From Bacilli bacterium (GTDB lineage: Bacteria; Bacillota; Bacilli; Tumebacillales; JAQBPP01), in assembly GCA_028287455.1 (NCBI GenBank), contig JAQBPP010000054.1:1-6654 (forward strand): a DNA stretch of 6,654 nucleotides, given 5' to 3'. The notes beneath the pieces were generated by a model. That model did not search any database. It worked only from the letters and a program-made list of their open reading frames with translations, and was not told where the DNA came from. This document shows positions 5,552 to 6,654 of the stretch, piece after piece. Position 1 is the first letter of the stretch. Every line of letters begins with the position of its first letter. The position numbers and the translations under genes were made by a program.

Positions 5552-6654
5552 TCACAAGCCTTCATCAGTGGTGTAAGCTGCCACCGGCGCAACCGCGACT
5601 TTTGATCTGCGGTTCCCCCAAAAAACCCAAAGAAAATTGACCAGAAACAGAAAAGAGGTCCCGAAAAAAATACTCTGCATCCCGAAATTTCGGTCAATCA
5701 GTCCACCGAGCAAGGGGCCAATCACGTTCCCCATTGAACTGGCAGTTTGGTTGAAACCAAATACGATGCCTTGGTGTGCTCTTTCAGTCGATCTCCTTAA
5801 CAAGGCGCTGATCGAAGGGACAATCCCGCCCATGCAAATTCCTATCAAAAACCGGATAAACCCAAACAGATAGGGATTATTCACAAACGACTGGGGTATG
5901 TATAAGAGAGCAGAACCTGCCAAACATACAAGCAAAACTTTGTGCGCCCCAATGCGGTCTCCAAGCTCGCCCAACCGGCCAGCGCTTAACGCCATTCCAA
6001 AAGCGCTCATGGCGAACACCAATCCGCTGACCGTTTCCGCATGGCTGTGTACGCCCATCGACTTGACATATAAAGTGATGACAGGTTCAATGGTCTGAAT
6101 CCCAGCAGAAATCAAAAATGAGGTGAAATAAAGCGCAAGAAGAGTTGGTGCATTTTGAACAACTTCACGAAAACTGACAGGATGATAGGCTTTTATTTCC
6201 GCTGATCCTTTTTTCGTGTCTTTAATGAAAGCCATCACCAAAAAGGTGGAAAACAAAATAGCTCCTCCTGTAATTAAAAACGAATGCTCCATCCCGATTG
6301 ATTCAGCAAGCATTCCTCCCAGCAAGGGACCTATCAACCCTCCCACAACATTGCCGGTCTGAAGTTTCCCAAGCGCTTCTCCCGCTTTTTCTTTTGGAGC
6401 AGAGATAGCGATTAAAGAGACAGCTGATGCCCCAAAACCGCCAAACACACCAAACAAGCAGCGCATCAACAATAAGTGGATTGGGGAGCCGGCAAACGCC
6501 ATACTTCCGATGACTATACCTGATCCAATTCCCGAATAAATCATCGCCCGCTTTTGCCCAAACCGATCCGAATACCTGCCCCATAAGGGTGAGAATATCG
6601 ATATAAATAAATGGTTGGCTCCGAAAATCATACCCGCCCACAGATCGGCCGACT
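5552..6654 (-). CDS. MFS multidrug efflux transporter, PmrA-like, 5' end outside window
   Basis: This is a DHA1-type drug:proton antiporter missing only its first 40 or so residues, because the frame is open past the Met at 6631 (it reads SADLWAG before it) to the window edge. Counting from that Met: motif A GRYSDRFGQKR at 18-28, the motif-B Arg57 in LMRCLFGVFGG, and the antiporter motif C with GNVVGGLIGPLLGG at 93-106. The second half has a motif A repeat GRLGELGDRIGAHK at 218-231 and RFLIGICMGGIVPSISALL near 260-278. From memory, the order and wording of these segments closely resemble Streptococcus pneumoniae PmrA and related fluoroquinolone/dye pumps (for example FxPIWG, PKEKSGxALG, SGLIV, RFLFGLGTGALIPG). 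It probably expels cationic or amphipathic toxic compounds, but the substrate is inferred. It is upstream of the other MFS gene and likely first in the shared transcript as far as visible. Confidence 0.88.
   Translation of the reverse strand, partial: SADLWAGMIFGANHLFISIFSPLWGRYSDRFGQKRAMIYSGIGSGIVIGSMAFAGSPIHLLLMRCLFGVFGGFGASAVSLIAISAPKEKAGEALGKLQTGNVVGGLIGPLLGGMLAESIGMEHSFLITGGAILFSTFLVMAFIKDTKKGSAEIKAYHPVSFREVVQNAPTLLALYFTSFLISAGIQTIEPVITLYVKSMGVHSHAETVSGLVFAMSAFGMALSAGRLGELGDRIGAHKVLLVCLAGSALLYIPQSFVNNPYLFGFIRFLIGICMGGIVPSISALLRRSTERAHQGIVFGFNQTASSMGNVIGPLLGGLIDRNFGMQSIFFGTSFLFLVNFLWVFWGNRRSKVAVAPVAAYTTDEGL

Noticed and set aside
5116..5697. 193-codon minus-strand ORF across the two MFS genes
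   Set aside because: It overlaps both transporters in another frame, and its Cys/Trp-rich composition is typical of a shadow frame. It is not evidence for a frameshifted gene, since both MFS frames are intact.
6303..6641. 112-codon minus-strand ORF inside the PmrA-like gene
   Set aside because: It is an alternative frame of a clear transporter gene and lacks any coherent motif.

Overview
The window looks like chromosomal DNA from a Gram-positive, Bacillales-type bacterium, plausibly Paenibacillaceae or a relative. This rests on the strong AAAGGAG and AGGGGG-type Shine-Dalgarno sequences, a TTG start, moderate GC, and the gene families present. The genus is an inference; no rRNA or other marker is visible.

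Layout: (1) Positions 1-1636 (+) hold the C-terminal two thirds to three quarters of a UvrA-family ATPase whose 5' end lies outside the window. (2) Positions 1740-3125 (+) encode a 461-residue protein with three FG-GAP/VCBS-type Ca2+ loops, most like the beta-propeller polysaccharide lyases, without a visible signal peptide. (3) Positions 3126-3488 carry no intact gene. They hold a good ribosome site followed by an 11-codon ORF that looks like the start of a broken gene, and a probable terminator for the gene arriving from the right. (4) Positions 3489-4148 (-) encode a type II (L-2-) haloacid dehalogenase with nearly all catalytic residues of the family. (5) Positions 4284-5498 (-) and 5552-6654 (-, 5' end outside) encode two major facilitator transporters of different subfamilies, 53 nt apart.

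The left pair of genes reads rightward, and the MFS-MFS-HAD set reads leftward and probably forms one transcription unit, so the two sets converge on the gene-poor stretch at 3126-3488. Sampled lines are about 50% GC in uvrA and the MFS genes but nearer 40% in the beta-propeller gene, so the centre of the window may have a different history.

Functionally this is an accessory, stress- or nutrition-type neighbourhood: a UvrA-like ATPase possibly of the drug-resistance class, two probable efflux pumps, and two enzymes of uncertain substrate. I see no mobile element, CRISPR array, tRNA or rRNA, and no convincing undescribed multi-gene system. The points most worth following up are the Asn-to-Asp change at the dehalogenase halide site, the unusual start region of that gene, and the identity of the beta-propeller protein.
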